Assembly (NCBI RefSeq): GCF_002803095.1
Contig: NZ_PGLR01000016.1
Location: 58,254-122,253, forward strand
From: Pseudomonas sp. ZH-FAD
GTDB lineage: Bacteria; Pseudomonadota; Gammaproteobacteria; Pseudomonadales; Pseudomonadaceae
Reading direction: 5' to 3'
Length of the DNA: 64,000 bases
The position numbers and the translations under genes are program-made. How positions within the stretch are numbered: the first letter of the stretch is position 1; each line of letters begins with the position of its first letter. Below, piece after piece: positions 50,089 through 59,592 of the stretch. The notes beneath the pieces are model-generated. The model worked only from the letters and a program-made list of their open reading frames with translations, ran no database searches and was not told the DNA's origin.

Positions 50089-52164
50089 GTGAGCGAGTTG
50101 TCAGCGGTTCCCGTCACCGCGCTGAAAGGCGTAGGCGCCGCGCTGGCGGAAAAACTGGCCAAGGTCGGCCTGGAAAATCTGCAGGATGTGCTGTTCCACC
50201 TGCCGCTGCGCTACCAGGATCGCACCCGCATCACCCCCATCGGCGCGCTGCGCCCGGGGCAGGATGCGGTGGTCGAGGGCATCGTTGCCGGCGCCGATGT
50301 GGTCATGGGCCGGCGGCGCAGCCTGCTGGTGCGCCTGCAGGACGGCAGCGGCACACTGAGCCTGCGCTTCTTTCACTTCAGCCAGGCGCAGAAGGACGGC
50401 CTAAAACGCGGCACGGCGCTGCGCTGTTATGGCGAAATACGCCCTGGCGCCACCGGCCTGGAAATCTACCACCCGGAATACCGCGCGCAGAGCGGCGACG
50501 AACCGGCACCGGTGGAGCAGAGCCTGACGCCCATCTACCCGACCACCGAAGGCCTGACTCAGCAGCGTCTGCGCCAACTCAGCCAGCAGGCGCTGGCGCG
50601 CCTCGGGCCACACAGCCTGCCAGACTGGCTGCCCGAGGAGTTGGCCCGCGACTATCGCCTGGCGCCGCTGGACGAAGCCATCCGCTACCTGCACCGGCCG
50701 CCGCCGGACGCCGATGTCGAAGAGCTCGCCGAGGGCCGTCACTGGGCGCAACACCGCCTGGCCTTTGAAGAGCTGCTGACGCACCAGTTGTCCCTGCAGC
50801 GCCTGCGTGAGCAGGTGCGCGCGCAACAGGCGCCGGCGCTGCCGCCGGCGACGAAGCTGCCGCAGCAGTACCTCGCCAACCTCGGCTTCGCCCCTACCGG
50901 CGCGCAGCAGCGCGTGGGTGCCGAGATCGCCTATGACCTGGCGCAGAGCGAACCCATGCTGCGCCTGGTGCAGGGCGACGTCGGTGCCGGCAAGACGGTG
51001 GTCGCCGCCCTGGCTGCATTGCAGGCGCTGGAGGCCGGCTACCAGGTGGCACTGATGGCGCCCACCGAAATCCTCGCCGAGCAGCACTTGCTCAACTTCA
51101 GCAAATGGCTGGCACCGCTCGGCCTGGACGTCGCCTGGCTGGCCGGCAAGCTCAAGGGCAAAGCACGCGCGGCGGCACTGGAACAGATCGCTGGCGGCTG
51201 CCCGATGGTGGTCGGCACCCATGCGCTGTTTCAGGACGAGGTGAAGTTCAAGCGCCTGGCGCTGGTGATCATCGACGAGCAGCACCGCTTCGGCGTGCAG
51301 CAGCGCCTGGCCCTGCGCCAGAAGGGCATCGACGGCCGCCTCTGCCCGCACCAGTTGATCATGACCGCCACGCCGATTCCGCGCACCCTGGCGATGAGCG
51401 CCTACGCCGACCTGGATACCTCGATCCTCGACGAGCTGCCCCCCGGCCGCACGCCAGTGAATACCCTGGTGATCGCCGACAGCCGCCGCGATGAGGTGGT
51501 CGAGCGCGTGCGCAATGCCTGCCAGCAGGGCCGCCAGGCCTACTGGGTGTGCACGTTGATCGAAGAATCCGAGGAGCTCACCTGCCAGGCGGCAGAGACC
51601 AGCTTCGAGGAGCTCTCGGCGGCCCTCGTCGAGCTGCGCGTCGGCCTGATTCACGGACGCATGAAGCCGGCCGAAAAGGCCGCGGTGATGGACGAATTCA
51701 AGCAAGGCCACCTGCAATTGCTGGTGGCCACCACGGTGATCGAAGTCGGCGTCGACGTGCCCAACGCCAGCCTGATGATCATCGAGAACCCCGAGCGCCT
51801 GGGCCTGGCGCAGTTGCACCAGCTACGCGGTCGGGTCGGCCGTGGCAGCGCGGCCAGCCATTGCGTGCTGCTCTACCACGCGCCGCTGTCGCAATTGGGG
51901 CGCGAGCGCCTGGCGATCATGCGCGAGACCACCGACGGTTTCGTCATCGCCGAGAAGGACCTCGAACTCAGGGGACCGGGGGAAATGCTCGGCACCCGGC
52001 AGACCGGTCTGCTGCAGTTCAAGGTGGCGGATCTGATGCGCGACGCCGATCTGCTGCCCGCCGTACGCGATGCCGCGCACGCTCTGCTGGAACATTGGCC
52101 ACAACATGTGGCTCCATTGTTGGAGCGCTGGTTGCGTCACGGCCAGCAATACGGTCAAGTGTGA
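50089..52164 (+). CDS. recG: ATP-dependent DNA helicase RecG
   Basis: Branch-migration helicase that remodels stalled forks, 691 residues from a GTG start with GAGG six bases upstream. A wedge/OB domain (about 1-200) is followed by helicase motifs: Walker A GDVGAGKTVVA, motif Ia MAPTEILAEQH, DEQH box, TATPIPRTLAMS, and motif VI QLRGRVGRG. The C-terminus has the RecG-specific helical hook. Co-directional with oxyR. Confidence 0.96.
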   Translation: MSELSAVPVTALKGVGAALAEKLAKVGLENLQDVLFHLPLRYQDRTRITPIGALRPGQDAVVEGIVAGADVVMGRRRSLLVRLQDGSGTLSLRFFHFSQAQKDGLKRGTALRCYGEIRPGATGLEIYHPEYRAQSGDEPAPVEQSLTPIYPTTEGLTQQRLRQLSQQALARLGPHSLPDWLPEELARDYRLAPLDEAIRYLHRPPPDADVEELAEGRHWAQHRLAFEELLTHQLSLQRLREQVRAQQAPALPPATKLPQQYLANLGFAPTGAQQRVGAEIAYDLAQSEPMLRLVQGDVGAGKTVVAALAALQALEAGYQVALMAPTEILAEQHLLNFSKWLAPLGLDVAWLAGKLKGKARAAALEQIAGGCPMVVGTHALFQDEVKFKRLALVIIDEQHRFGVQQRLALRQKGIDGRLCPHQLIMTATPIPRTLAMSAYADLDTSILDELPPGRTPVNTLVIADSRRDEVVERVRNACQQGRQAYWVCTLIEESEELTCQAAETSFEELSAALVELRVGLIHGRMKPAEKAAVMDEFKQGHLQLLVATTVIEVGVDVPNASLMIIENPERLGLAQLHQLRGRVGRGSAASHCVLLYHAPLSQLGRERLAIMRETTDGFVIAEKDLELRGPGEMLGTRQTGLLQFKVADLMRDADLLPAVRDAAHALLEHWPQHVAPLLERWLRHGQQYGQV

Positions 52165-52255
52165 ACCTGTTCATAGGACAACCGTTGCCACGAACCTTTG
52201 CACAAATCCTCGCTGGTTATACTTCGGGGCACATGCGCTAACGCTGGATATCGAT

Positions 52256-53662
52256 ATGACTGAAGCCGCCCTCGCCGCCAACGCCACTGCGCAAGCCCCC
52301 GCCGTGATCGTGCAACTGCTGGAGAAACTCGCCGTACCCTATCAGGTACGCGCGGAGCGCCCGGGTCAGCCAAGCGAGGCGCGCCTGCAGGCCGTGCTGG
52401 TGGACGACGCCATCGGCGCCCTGCTGGTGCTCTACCCGCGTAGCCACATGCTCGATCTGTCGCGCCTGGCCGAACTGACCGGGCGCCAGCTCACGGCGGT
52501 CAAGCCGGAGCGCCTGGAGCGCATGCTCGGCAAGCACAATCTGGCCGCCCTGCCCGGCTTGCCGCCCCTGACCAGCTCGCCCTGCCTGTACGAAGAACGC
52601 CTGCTGCAGGTGCCCAGTCTGCTGATCGAGTCCGGCCAGCCTGGCGTATTGCTGGAAATTCCCACTGAAGCCTTCAAGGCGCTGCTGAGCAAGGCCAGCG
52701 CCGCGCGTTTCGGTGAGCCGGTCAGTGCGATCAGACCGAACCTCGATCGCCCCCATGATGACCGCGCGGAAATCACCCAGGCCGTGCAGGCCTTTACCGC
52801 ACGCCGCATCCAGCAGCGCCTGGAAGAAACCATCGAGATTCCGCCGCTGCCGGAAACCGCGCAGAAGATCATCAAGCTGCGCGTTGACCCCAATGCCACG
52901 GTGGACGACATCACCGGCGTGGTCGAAACCGATCCCGCGCTGGCGGCCCAGGTAGTCAGCTGGGCAGCCTCGCCCTACTATGCCGCGCCCGGCAAGATCC
53001 GCTCGGTGGAAGACGCCATCGTCCGCGTGCTGGGCTTCGACCTGGTGATCAACCTGGCTCTCGGCCTGGCATTGGGCAAGACCCTGAGCCTGCCCAAGGA
53101 TCAGCCGCAGCACGCCACGCCCTACTGGCAGCAAGCGATCTATACCGCCGCAGTGATCGAAGGCCTGACCCGCGCCATGCCGCGCGCGCAGCGCCCTGAA
53201 GCCGGCCTGACCTACCTGGCCGGCTTACTGCACAATTTCGGCTACCTGGTTCTGGCGCACGTGTTTCCGCCGCACTTCTCGCTGATCTGCCGCCACCTGG
53301 AAGTCAACCCGCACCTGTCTGCCGGGTACATCGAGCAGCACCTGCTGGGCATCACTCGCGAGCAGATCGGTGCCTGGCTGATGCGCCATTGGGATATGCC
53401 GGAAGAGCTGTCCAGCGCTCTGCGCTTTCAGCACGACCCATCTTATGCCGGCGACAGCGCGGCCTTCCCCAACCTGGTGTGCCTGGCTGTCAGCCTGCTG
53501 CGCAACCGGGGTATCGGTGCCGGGCCGCAGAGCGAGATTCCTGATGAGCTGTTCGAGGCCCTGGGCCTGAGCCGGGAAAAAGCCGAGGACGCAGTGAGCA
53601 AGGTACTCAGCGCCGAGGTCGCCTTGCGTGAACTGGCAGCGCAGTATCAGCAGCCGCAATGA
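52256..53662 (+). CDS. YbaK-like aminoacyl-tRNA deacylase domain fused to HDOD
   Basis: A 468-residue two-domain protein. About residues 15-160 (VIVQLLEKLAVPYQVR, LVDDAIGALLVLYPRSHMLDLSRLAELTGRQLTAV, VPSLLIESG) match the YbaK/ProX editing fold, which removes mischarged amino acids from tRNA. An HDOD domain follows from about 200 (IEIPPLPETAQKIIKLRVDPNATVDDITGVVETDPALAAQVV...LLHNFGYLVL). The editing-domain Lys expected in YbaK is not obvious, so the domain may be regulatory. Conserved after recG in Pseudomonas as far as I recall. Start ATG at 52256 by domain boundary. Confidence 0.85.
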   Translation: MTEAALAANATAQAPAVIVQLLEKLAVPYQVRAERPGQPSEARLQAVLVDDAIGALLVLYPRSHMLDLSRLAELTGRQLTAVKPERLERMLGKHNLAALPGLPPLTSSPCLYEERLLQVPSLLIESGQPGVLLEIPTEAFKALLSKASAARFGEPVSAIRPNLDRPHDDRAEITQAVQAFTARRIQQRLEETIEIPPLPETAQKIIKLRVDPNATVDDITGVVETDPALAAQVVSWAASPYYAAPGKIRSVEDAIVRVLGFDLVINLALGLALGKTLSLPKDQPQHATPYWQQAIYTAAVIEGLTRAMPRAQRPEAGLTYLAGLLHNFGYLVLAHVFPPHFSLICRHLEVNPHLSAGYIEQHLLGITREQIGAWLMRHWDMPEELSSALRFQHDPSYAGDSAAFPNLVCLAVSLLRNRGIGAGPQSEIPDELFEALGLSREKAEDAVSKVLSAEVALRELAAQYQQPQ

Positions 53663-53727
53663 GCGGCTGCTAGCTCCCTAACCCTCAAGGATGGGCTGCT
53701 CGCCTCGCACCGAGCGGCCGACGCCCC

Positions 53728-54480
53728 TTACAACTTGCCCGCCGTCTTGCGCAGCTTCTCCCGACGCTCGGCGAACAGTTGCGGCACCACTTCCAGGCTG
53801 ATGGCGAGCAGTTGGCTGACACTGGAATGCTCGTAAAGCACCGCATACTCGGCGAGTTGATCGCTGGGCATCTGCCGGTAGGCATAGAACATGAAGGTTT
53901 TCACCGCCTGCTCGCTGGACTGGCGGATGGCATCCGCCTGCTTTTGCGTCTGCGCCTGCAGTTCGGCTTCGCTGAGGTTCTCGCCCCGCGCCCTTAGCGC
54001 CAGCAATGCCTGGGTCTTGCCGACTTCGTAACGTAGCAGGCTGGCCAGTTCAGTGGTACGCGCGGCAGCGTCGAGACGCTTGACCAACTCCAGACGCGCA
54101 CCTCGTGGCGGCTGCTCCTGCAGACGCTGGCGGTATTCAGCCAAGCCTTCGGGTTGCTCACCGACGGCGCGCTCGGCAGCGGTGAAACGCTGCGCCAACG
54201 GGCTGTCGAGACGCTCACGGGCCTGCTCGCCCTGCGCCGCATCGAAGCGGGCAGCGACGCGCTGGGCCAGGTCCAGACAAAAGGCTTCGCCAGCGAAGAG
54301 CTGGGCGAGGCGCTTCTGTTCGGTTTCTTCCTGGCCACGCTGCACCAACGGCGCGCTCTGTTCGCACAGCAGATGGATACCAGCGAGTTCGAACAGCGGC
54401 AACAAGGCCTTGGCAGACGCTGGCTCGGCCCGTGCAGTGGTGGCGGCCAGCAATAGCAGGGGTAACAGGAAAAGACGCAT
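53728..54480 (-). CDS. Exported protein of unknown function
   Basis: A 250-residue protein with a signal peptide (MRLFLLPLLLLAATTARA), then an almost entirely helical, Gln/Glu/Ala-rich sequence. Features are FELAGIHLLCEQSAPLV, a second Cys in AGEAFCLDL, and a C-terminal half (SEQAVKTFMFYAYRQMPSDQLAEYAVLYEHSSVSQLLAISLE) reminiscent of DUF2059-type periplasmic proteins. The ATG at 54480 starts the signal peptide. No function assigned. Confidence 0.7.
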   Translation of the reverse strand: MRLFLLPLLLLAATTARAEPASAKALLPLFELAGIHLLCEQSAPLVQRGQEETEQKRLAQLFAGEAFCLDLAQRVAARFDAAQGEQARERLDSPLAQRFTAAERAVGEQPEGLAEYRQRLQEQPPRGARLELVKRLDAAARTTELASLLRYEVGKTQALLALRARGENLSEAELQAQTQKQADAIRQSSEQAVKTFMFYAYRQMPSDQLAEYAVLYEHSSVSQLLAISLEVVPQLFAERREKLRKTAGKL

Positions 54481-54591
54481 GGTCGGGCTTTCCACAGGGA
54501 CGTGCCTGGCAGCCTAACCAAAGCACGGCGTCGCGGCCAGCCGTGACGCCTATCGGAAGCCAACCAGATAAGGTTGCCAAAGTGACCTTTC

Positions 54592-54663
54592 GTAGGAGCC
54601 CCGCCCCGGGGCGAAGCGTTTTCGAGGGCCAGCGCCTGATTCGCGGCGGAGCGCCGCTCCTAC
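54592..54663. repeat. Paired REP-like element (BIME)
   Basis: Two related GTAGGAGC-led palindromic units, at about 54592-54616 and 54638-54663, face each other across a 21-bp spacer. This is a typical Pseudomonas intergenic REP doublet, between the exported-protein gene and the SCP2 gene. Confidence 0.7.
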
Positions 54664-54704
54664 AATTTCGATGCGTCGACGCCTAACTGACAGGCATTAG
54701 CCGT

Positions 54705-55100
54705 TCAGGCGGCCTTTTTCGGCGCCTCGGTCTTCTTCTTCGGCATCAGGTACTTGGTCAGGCCCTGGAACCACATGACCAGCGCCGGGTTGCCCTGGAT
54801 CTGGATGTCCTTGTTCTGGATGCCCTGCATGAAGGCCAGCTGCTTGTTCTTCGCGGTCATGGTTTCAAAGCCGTAGACGGCATCCTTGAAGCCAATGGCG
54901 AAGGCCGGATCCGTGGCGGTGCCGCGCTTGCTGGTCACGCGCTGACCGGCCACGGTGAAGTGGCGTGCCACCTTGCCGTCCAGCGTGTGCAGCTGGAACA
55001 CCATATCGCGCCCTTCCAGTTGCTGACGGAAAGCCGGATTTTCGCGGCTAGCCTTGGCCATCAGACGGCCCAGCATCCACAGGAGAAAACGGAATTTCAT
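54705..55100 (-). CDS. SCP2 sterol-binding domain protein
   Basis: A 131-residue protein of the SCP2/UbiJ-like lipid-binding fold. The core runs MVFQLHTLDGKVARHFTVAGQRVTSKRGTATDPAFAIGFKDAVYGFETM, then GIQNKDIQIQGNPALVMWFQGL, with a Lys-rich C-terminus (MPKKKTEAPKKAA). Probably binds a hydrophobic ligand in the cytoplasm. Ligand unknown. Confidence 0.85.
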   Translation of the reverse strand: MKFRFLLWMLGRLMAKASRENPAFRQQLEGRDMVFQLHTLDGKVARHFTVAGQRVTSKRGTATDPAFAIGFKDAVYGFETMTAKNKQLAFMQGIQNKDIQIQGNPALVMWFQGLTKYLMPKKKTEAPKKAA

Positions 55101-55479
55101 GCACAGGGCCTCGTGATCGAAGATGATGGCCGCGCATTGTAGTGGTTTTTTTGCAGGACTACAGCCTGTCTAAAGCATGGCTGTATCAGCGAATGTCGCA
55201 GCGTGGCTGCGCTGGGGGACCCCGGAGCCGAGCGGCTCCGGGTAACGGGCTCAGTTGACCGCGTCCTTGAATAACCATTAGGAAAACGTATCAGATTTTT
55301 GATACGCTGAATTCTATCGCAAAATCATATACTTACATTGCAAAGCTGTCTAGAATTGGTGAGTTGGTTTCAATCCTCCGCCAAACCATAGGAACCCCTC
55401 GCGGAAGGCCCAAGATCCTTGGGGTTTTGAAACACTCATCGTCCACTAGCTGCCTCCTTCACCTTTGCGCTACCAGAAC
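55101..55479. other. Intergenic region at the edge of a low-GC island
   Basis: The first ~150 bp keep the host composition and contain a 9-bp-arm GC-rich hairpin (55221-55242) without a T-run. From about 55265 the sequence turns A+T-rich. An operator-like dyad CGTATCA-N6-TGATACG lies at 55287-55306. No gene seen. The regulator's promoter should be here. Confidence 0.5.
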
Positions 55480-56199
55480 ATGACACCTATCGTGAAACCG
55501 GCGTCCCTCAAGATCCTTTTGGTCCACGAGCACCCTGCACTCCGATCCCAGATTCGCATTTGCCTGAAAGCTTCGGGTTATGAGGTGGTTGAGGCAGATA
55601 GCTGTAAGCAAGCCGTCGGTCTCATGCATTCCTGCGAAGTGTCAGCAATGATTGTTGATAGTGATGCGCCCGACTTTATGGCCGCATCCCCTCTATCCGC
55701 ACGAAATTTCACAAGAAACTCCAACGCACCCTGCATCGTGCTTGCAACAAGTCGCATAATTCAAAAACCATTGGAGCACTTCAATGCAGAAACAGATGAT
55801 TATTTGTTCAAGCCATTTAATGTTATTGCGCTCGAAAAGCATGTAAAAGCCGTATTAAATTCACACTGCAACGACTCAAAGCTCACCTTCGGGAGCATCA
55901 CAATCTGCAGTGCGAGAAACACAATGACAATTGATCGCACCACAACCAAACTTCCTTACAAGCAAATGCGACTACTCTTTACATTAGTCAGAAATGCACC
56001 TAGAGCGGTTCAAAAGGAACACTTTGCAGAGAGTTTTTACCTACCCGATATGAAGGTAAGACAACCCCTAAAGTCTGTAGAGTCGCTGGTGTTTCGCTTG
56101 CGAAATCGACTGCGCACTGCTAGCTGTGATGTGCGCATCAAATCCGTTCGGGGAATTGGATACAGAATCTCTACCACTCAAAGTAAGACATCAAAATAA
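55480..56199 (+). CDS. OmpR-like regulator with atypical receiver
   Basis: A 239-residue protein with a CheY-like N-domain and a winged helix-turn-helix C-domain (LPYKQMRLLFTLVRNAPRAVQKEHFAESFY, then KSVESLVFRLRNRLRTASCDVRIKSVRGIGYRI). The phosphoacceptor Asp (IVDSDAPDF) and Lys (YLFKPFN) are present, but the acidic pair that binds Mg after beta-strand 1 is His-Glu (LLVHEHP), so phosphorylation may be weak or absent. No sensor kinase gene is next to it. The gene is much lower in G+C than its neighbours and flanks an IS remnant, suggesting acquisition. A TTG 15 nt upstream is an alternative start; the ribosome-binding site is poor. Confidence 0.75.
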   Translation: MTPIVKPASLKILLVHEHPALRSQIRICLKASGYEVVEADSCKQAVGLMHSCEVSAMIVDSDAPDFMAASPLSARNFTRNSNAPCIVLATSRIIQKPLEHFNAETDDYLFKPFNVIALEKHVKAVLNSHCNDSKLTFGSITICSARNTMTIDRTTTKLPYKQMRLLFTLVRNAPRAVQKEHFAESFYLPDMKVRQPLKSVESLVFRLRNRLRTASCDVRIKSVRGIGYRISTTQSKTSK

Positions 56200-56256
56200 C
56201 AACTTGCCTAACGGTTGATCGGGCCAGACTGGTTTCTGTTCAACCCAATGAGAGAC

Positions 56257-56690
56257 TGAATCGCCCCTAGTTTCGTAGACACCTCCAAGCCCGTTAGGAG
56301 GTGCCATGAGCAACCAGCGTTACCCCGAAGAATTCAAGATCGAAGCGGTCAAGCAAGTGACCGAGCGCGGCCTCCCCGTGGCCGAGGTGGCGGCGCGATT
56401 GGGCATGTCGGCCCACAGCCTGTATGCCTGGATCAAGCGCTACGGCAAGCCCCAGGAACAGCGGCAGCAAGAAGACGATCAGCAGGCCGAACTGCGTCGT
56501 TGGCGCGCCGAACTCAAGCGGGTGACCAAAGAGCGAGACATCCTAAAAAACCGCCTCCCCGGCACACCGCGGTCCATTGGACTAGAAACACGCCCACTAC
56601 TCCCTGCGGCTCGCACTCCAGATCACTGCGTTTAGAACTTGCAGTTCTTCCCTTTGGTTACGCGAATTTCCTTGCGCTAAGAAACTGAGG
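56257..56690 (+). mobile_element. Remnant of an IS3-family insertion sequence
   Basis: The left end is placed at the TGAATCGCCCC motif (56257), followed by orfA with a strong AGGAGG site. No orfB and no matching inverted right end are found; the right limit is approximate. The copy cannot transpose by itself. Confidence 0.6.
56306..56635 (+). pseudogene. IS3-family transposase OrfA, 3'-truncated
   Basis: The first ~82 residues are a typical OrfA: a helix-turn-helix (RYPEEFKIEAVKQVTERGLPVAEVAARLGMSAHSLYAWIKRYG) and a leucine-zipper-like segment (LRRWRAELKRVTKERDILK). After the A6 stretch at about 56545, where programmed frameshifting normally joins OrfB, the sequence no longer resembles a transposase in any frame. 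The element has therefore lost its catalytic DDE half. Confidence 0.75.
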
Positions 56691-56725
56691 TGGTGACAAG
56701 CCTGATAGGTTGGGTACCTAAGCTT

Positions 56726-57595
56726 TCACTGCCTCAAACGAAACTCCTTCGGCGACTGTCCAGTGCCACGCTTGAAGAACCGCGAGAAGTAGGCCGGCTC
56801 GGAGAAGCCCAGGCTGTCCGACACCTGATTGATGGTCATCGCGGTGTAGACCAGGCAGCGCTTGGCCTCCAGCAACAGCCGCTGGTTGATCAGCTGCAGC
56901 GCCGACTGCCCGGCCAGGCGTCGGCACAGGGCGTTGAGGTGAGCGGCGCTGATCCCCAGGCGCTGGGCGTAATGCTCGATGGGCAGGTGCTCGCGGAAGT
57001 GCTTCTCCAGCAACCGCGCGAACTCCTGCAAGTGCAGCCGCCCGCGATCCTGATGCTGGGCTTCGGCCTGGGACAGGGCCAGCGAGCGACGGCCGATCCA
57101 CACCAGCAGCACACTGATCAGAGACTGCAGCATCAGCTCGCGCCCGGGCGCCGCTTGGGCGTACTCGCGGCTGATGGCTTCGAACAAGGTATCCAGGTAA
57201 GGCTGGCTGTCGCCGGCGGCGAAGCAGGCCGGTGCCAGCAGCGCATTGCTGTCGAGCAGCCCCGCCACTTGCTCCACCAGAGGCAACGCCAGAGTCAGCA
57301 CATGGCCGTCGACATCGTTGGAAAAGCGAAAACCATGCACGCAGAGCGCCGGCACCACCTGTAGCGACGCGCAGTCGACCCGGTTCACCCGCCCCTCCAC
57401 TTCCAGCTCCGCGCGACCCGAACGCACGTAGAGCAACTGCACCAGGTCGCCATGCTGGTGCGGCTTGATCTCCCATTCATGCAGGCGGCTGCGCGACTCG
57501 ATCGATTCCCAATGGATCAGGTCCGGCGTCGGCCAGGCGGCCGTCTCGCCGTAGAGCTTGAACACCGGGACGGGGGAATGGGTCTGTTCGATCAC
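56726..57595 (-). CDS. pobR: AraC-family activator of 4-hydroxybenzoate hydroxylase
   Basis: A 289-residue AraC/XylS regulator adjacent and divergent to pobA. An N-terminal cupin-like effector domain (HQHGDLVQLLYVRSGRAELEVEG) precedes the C-terminal double helix-turn-helix (YAQRLGISAAHLNALCRRLAGQS and INQVSDSLGFSEPAYFSRFFKRGTGQSP). A GTG at 57595 has a perfect GGAGG four bases upstream and gives the family length, so it is preferred over the ATG at 57631, which has no binding site. It should activate pobA in response to 4-hydroxybenzoate. Confidence 0.88.
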   Translation of the reverse strand: MIEQTHSPVPVFKLYGETAAWPTPDLIHWESIESRSRLHEWEIKPHQHGDLVQLLYVRSGRAELEVEGRVNRVDCASLQVVPALCVHGFRFSNDVDGHVLTLALPLVEQVAGLLDSNALLAPACFAAGDSQPYLDTLFEAISREYAQAAPGRELMLQSLISVLLVWIGRRSLALSQAEAQHQDRGRLHLQEFARLLEKHFREHLPIEHYAQRLGISAAHLNALCRRLAGQSALQLINQRLLLEAKRCLVYTAMTINQVSDSLGFSEPAYFSRFFKRGTGQSPKEFRLRQ

Positions 57596-57705
57596 CGAAC
57601 CTCCAACAACATGAATCCATGGAAAGTCCATTAATGAGCGCGAATATTGCCTTCAAAGCCGATGGCCATCCACTAAAAATACAAGCGAACCATAACAAGA
57701 GGTGA

Positions 57706-58941
<1,236 letters not shown>

Positions 58942-59342
58942 GGGTTTCTAGCGGCTCCGTGACTCCACCGAAGGCACGGGGTATGTAAGCGAATTTCCGT
59001 GCATGGATGCCGGAGTAGCTGCGAAGCCTTACCGTTGGCAGTGAACGGTCATGCCATGGAGGCGTGCCATCGCCTGGTGCCACGATCGTCAGGCGATGCT
59101 TTCTCATTCAGTAAGCGCTACACGGCCCTGCCACAAGCGGGGCCTCTTCACTAGTCCTGGTTCGTCGAGTAATCAGGGTAAGCACCGCAAAACCCAATCC
59201 AGCCCGCCGCCCGATGTTCAAGTTCCTCAGGTCCATCTACTGCTCCTTTTCTGACAAAGAATTTCTTTTTCAGCCATGTTCTCCATACGTACGCACGAAT
59301 TACGTACGGCGCCCAGATCGACGCGTCTACCGCTCTACCTTC
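58942..59342. other. Noncoding stretch after pobA
   Basis: About 400 bp with no convincing gene or RNA. G+C falls along it. It contains a dyad of CGTACG arms near 59286-59308. Probably degraded sequence between pobA and the nitroreductase remnant. Confidence 0.4.
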
Positions 59343-59560
59343 CTAAAGAAACAAGCAGGCATCTGCGACGGGCAGCCGCGTTAGGCGTGGGGCAAGTGCA
59401 CGGCCATCTCCGTACCCGATACTGATCAAGAAGTTGACCTCCCAATTGCCGTCCAGGAATAACTCTGCGTTGACCTCTTGCCCCTCAAGCCGGACATGGG
59501 GCCGCAGTCGAGACCGACTGAACGCAGCGCAAGCATGAAGTACGCATCGTTGCGAAATGA
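59343..59560 (-). pseudogene. C-terminal fragment of a RutE-like nitroreductase, frameshifted
   Basis: Translating the minus strand gives FRNDAYFMLALRSVGLDCGPMSG (59560 to about 59490). After a change of frame near 59471-59493 it gives EVNAELFLDGNWEVNFLISIGYGD and on to a stop at 59343-59345. These match, from memory, the end of RutE/HadB-type malonic semialdehyde reductases (AYF.LA.R..GLDCGPMSGFD... and NFL...GYGD). The N-terminal two thirds are gone, and a few residues after FRN are also missing. A decayed gene with no expected activity. Confidence 0.65.
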
Positions 59561-59592
59561 GGCATATGTTGTGCAGTGACTGCCAGTTCGGC

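Noticed and set aside
59281..59310. tRNA or attachment site near the CGTACG dyad
   Set aside because: No cloverleaf or tRNA consensus could be folded, and no direct repeat pair of an att site was found.
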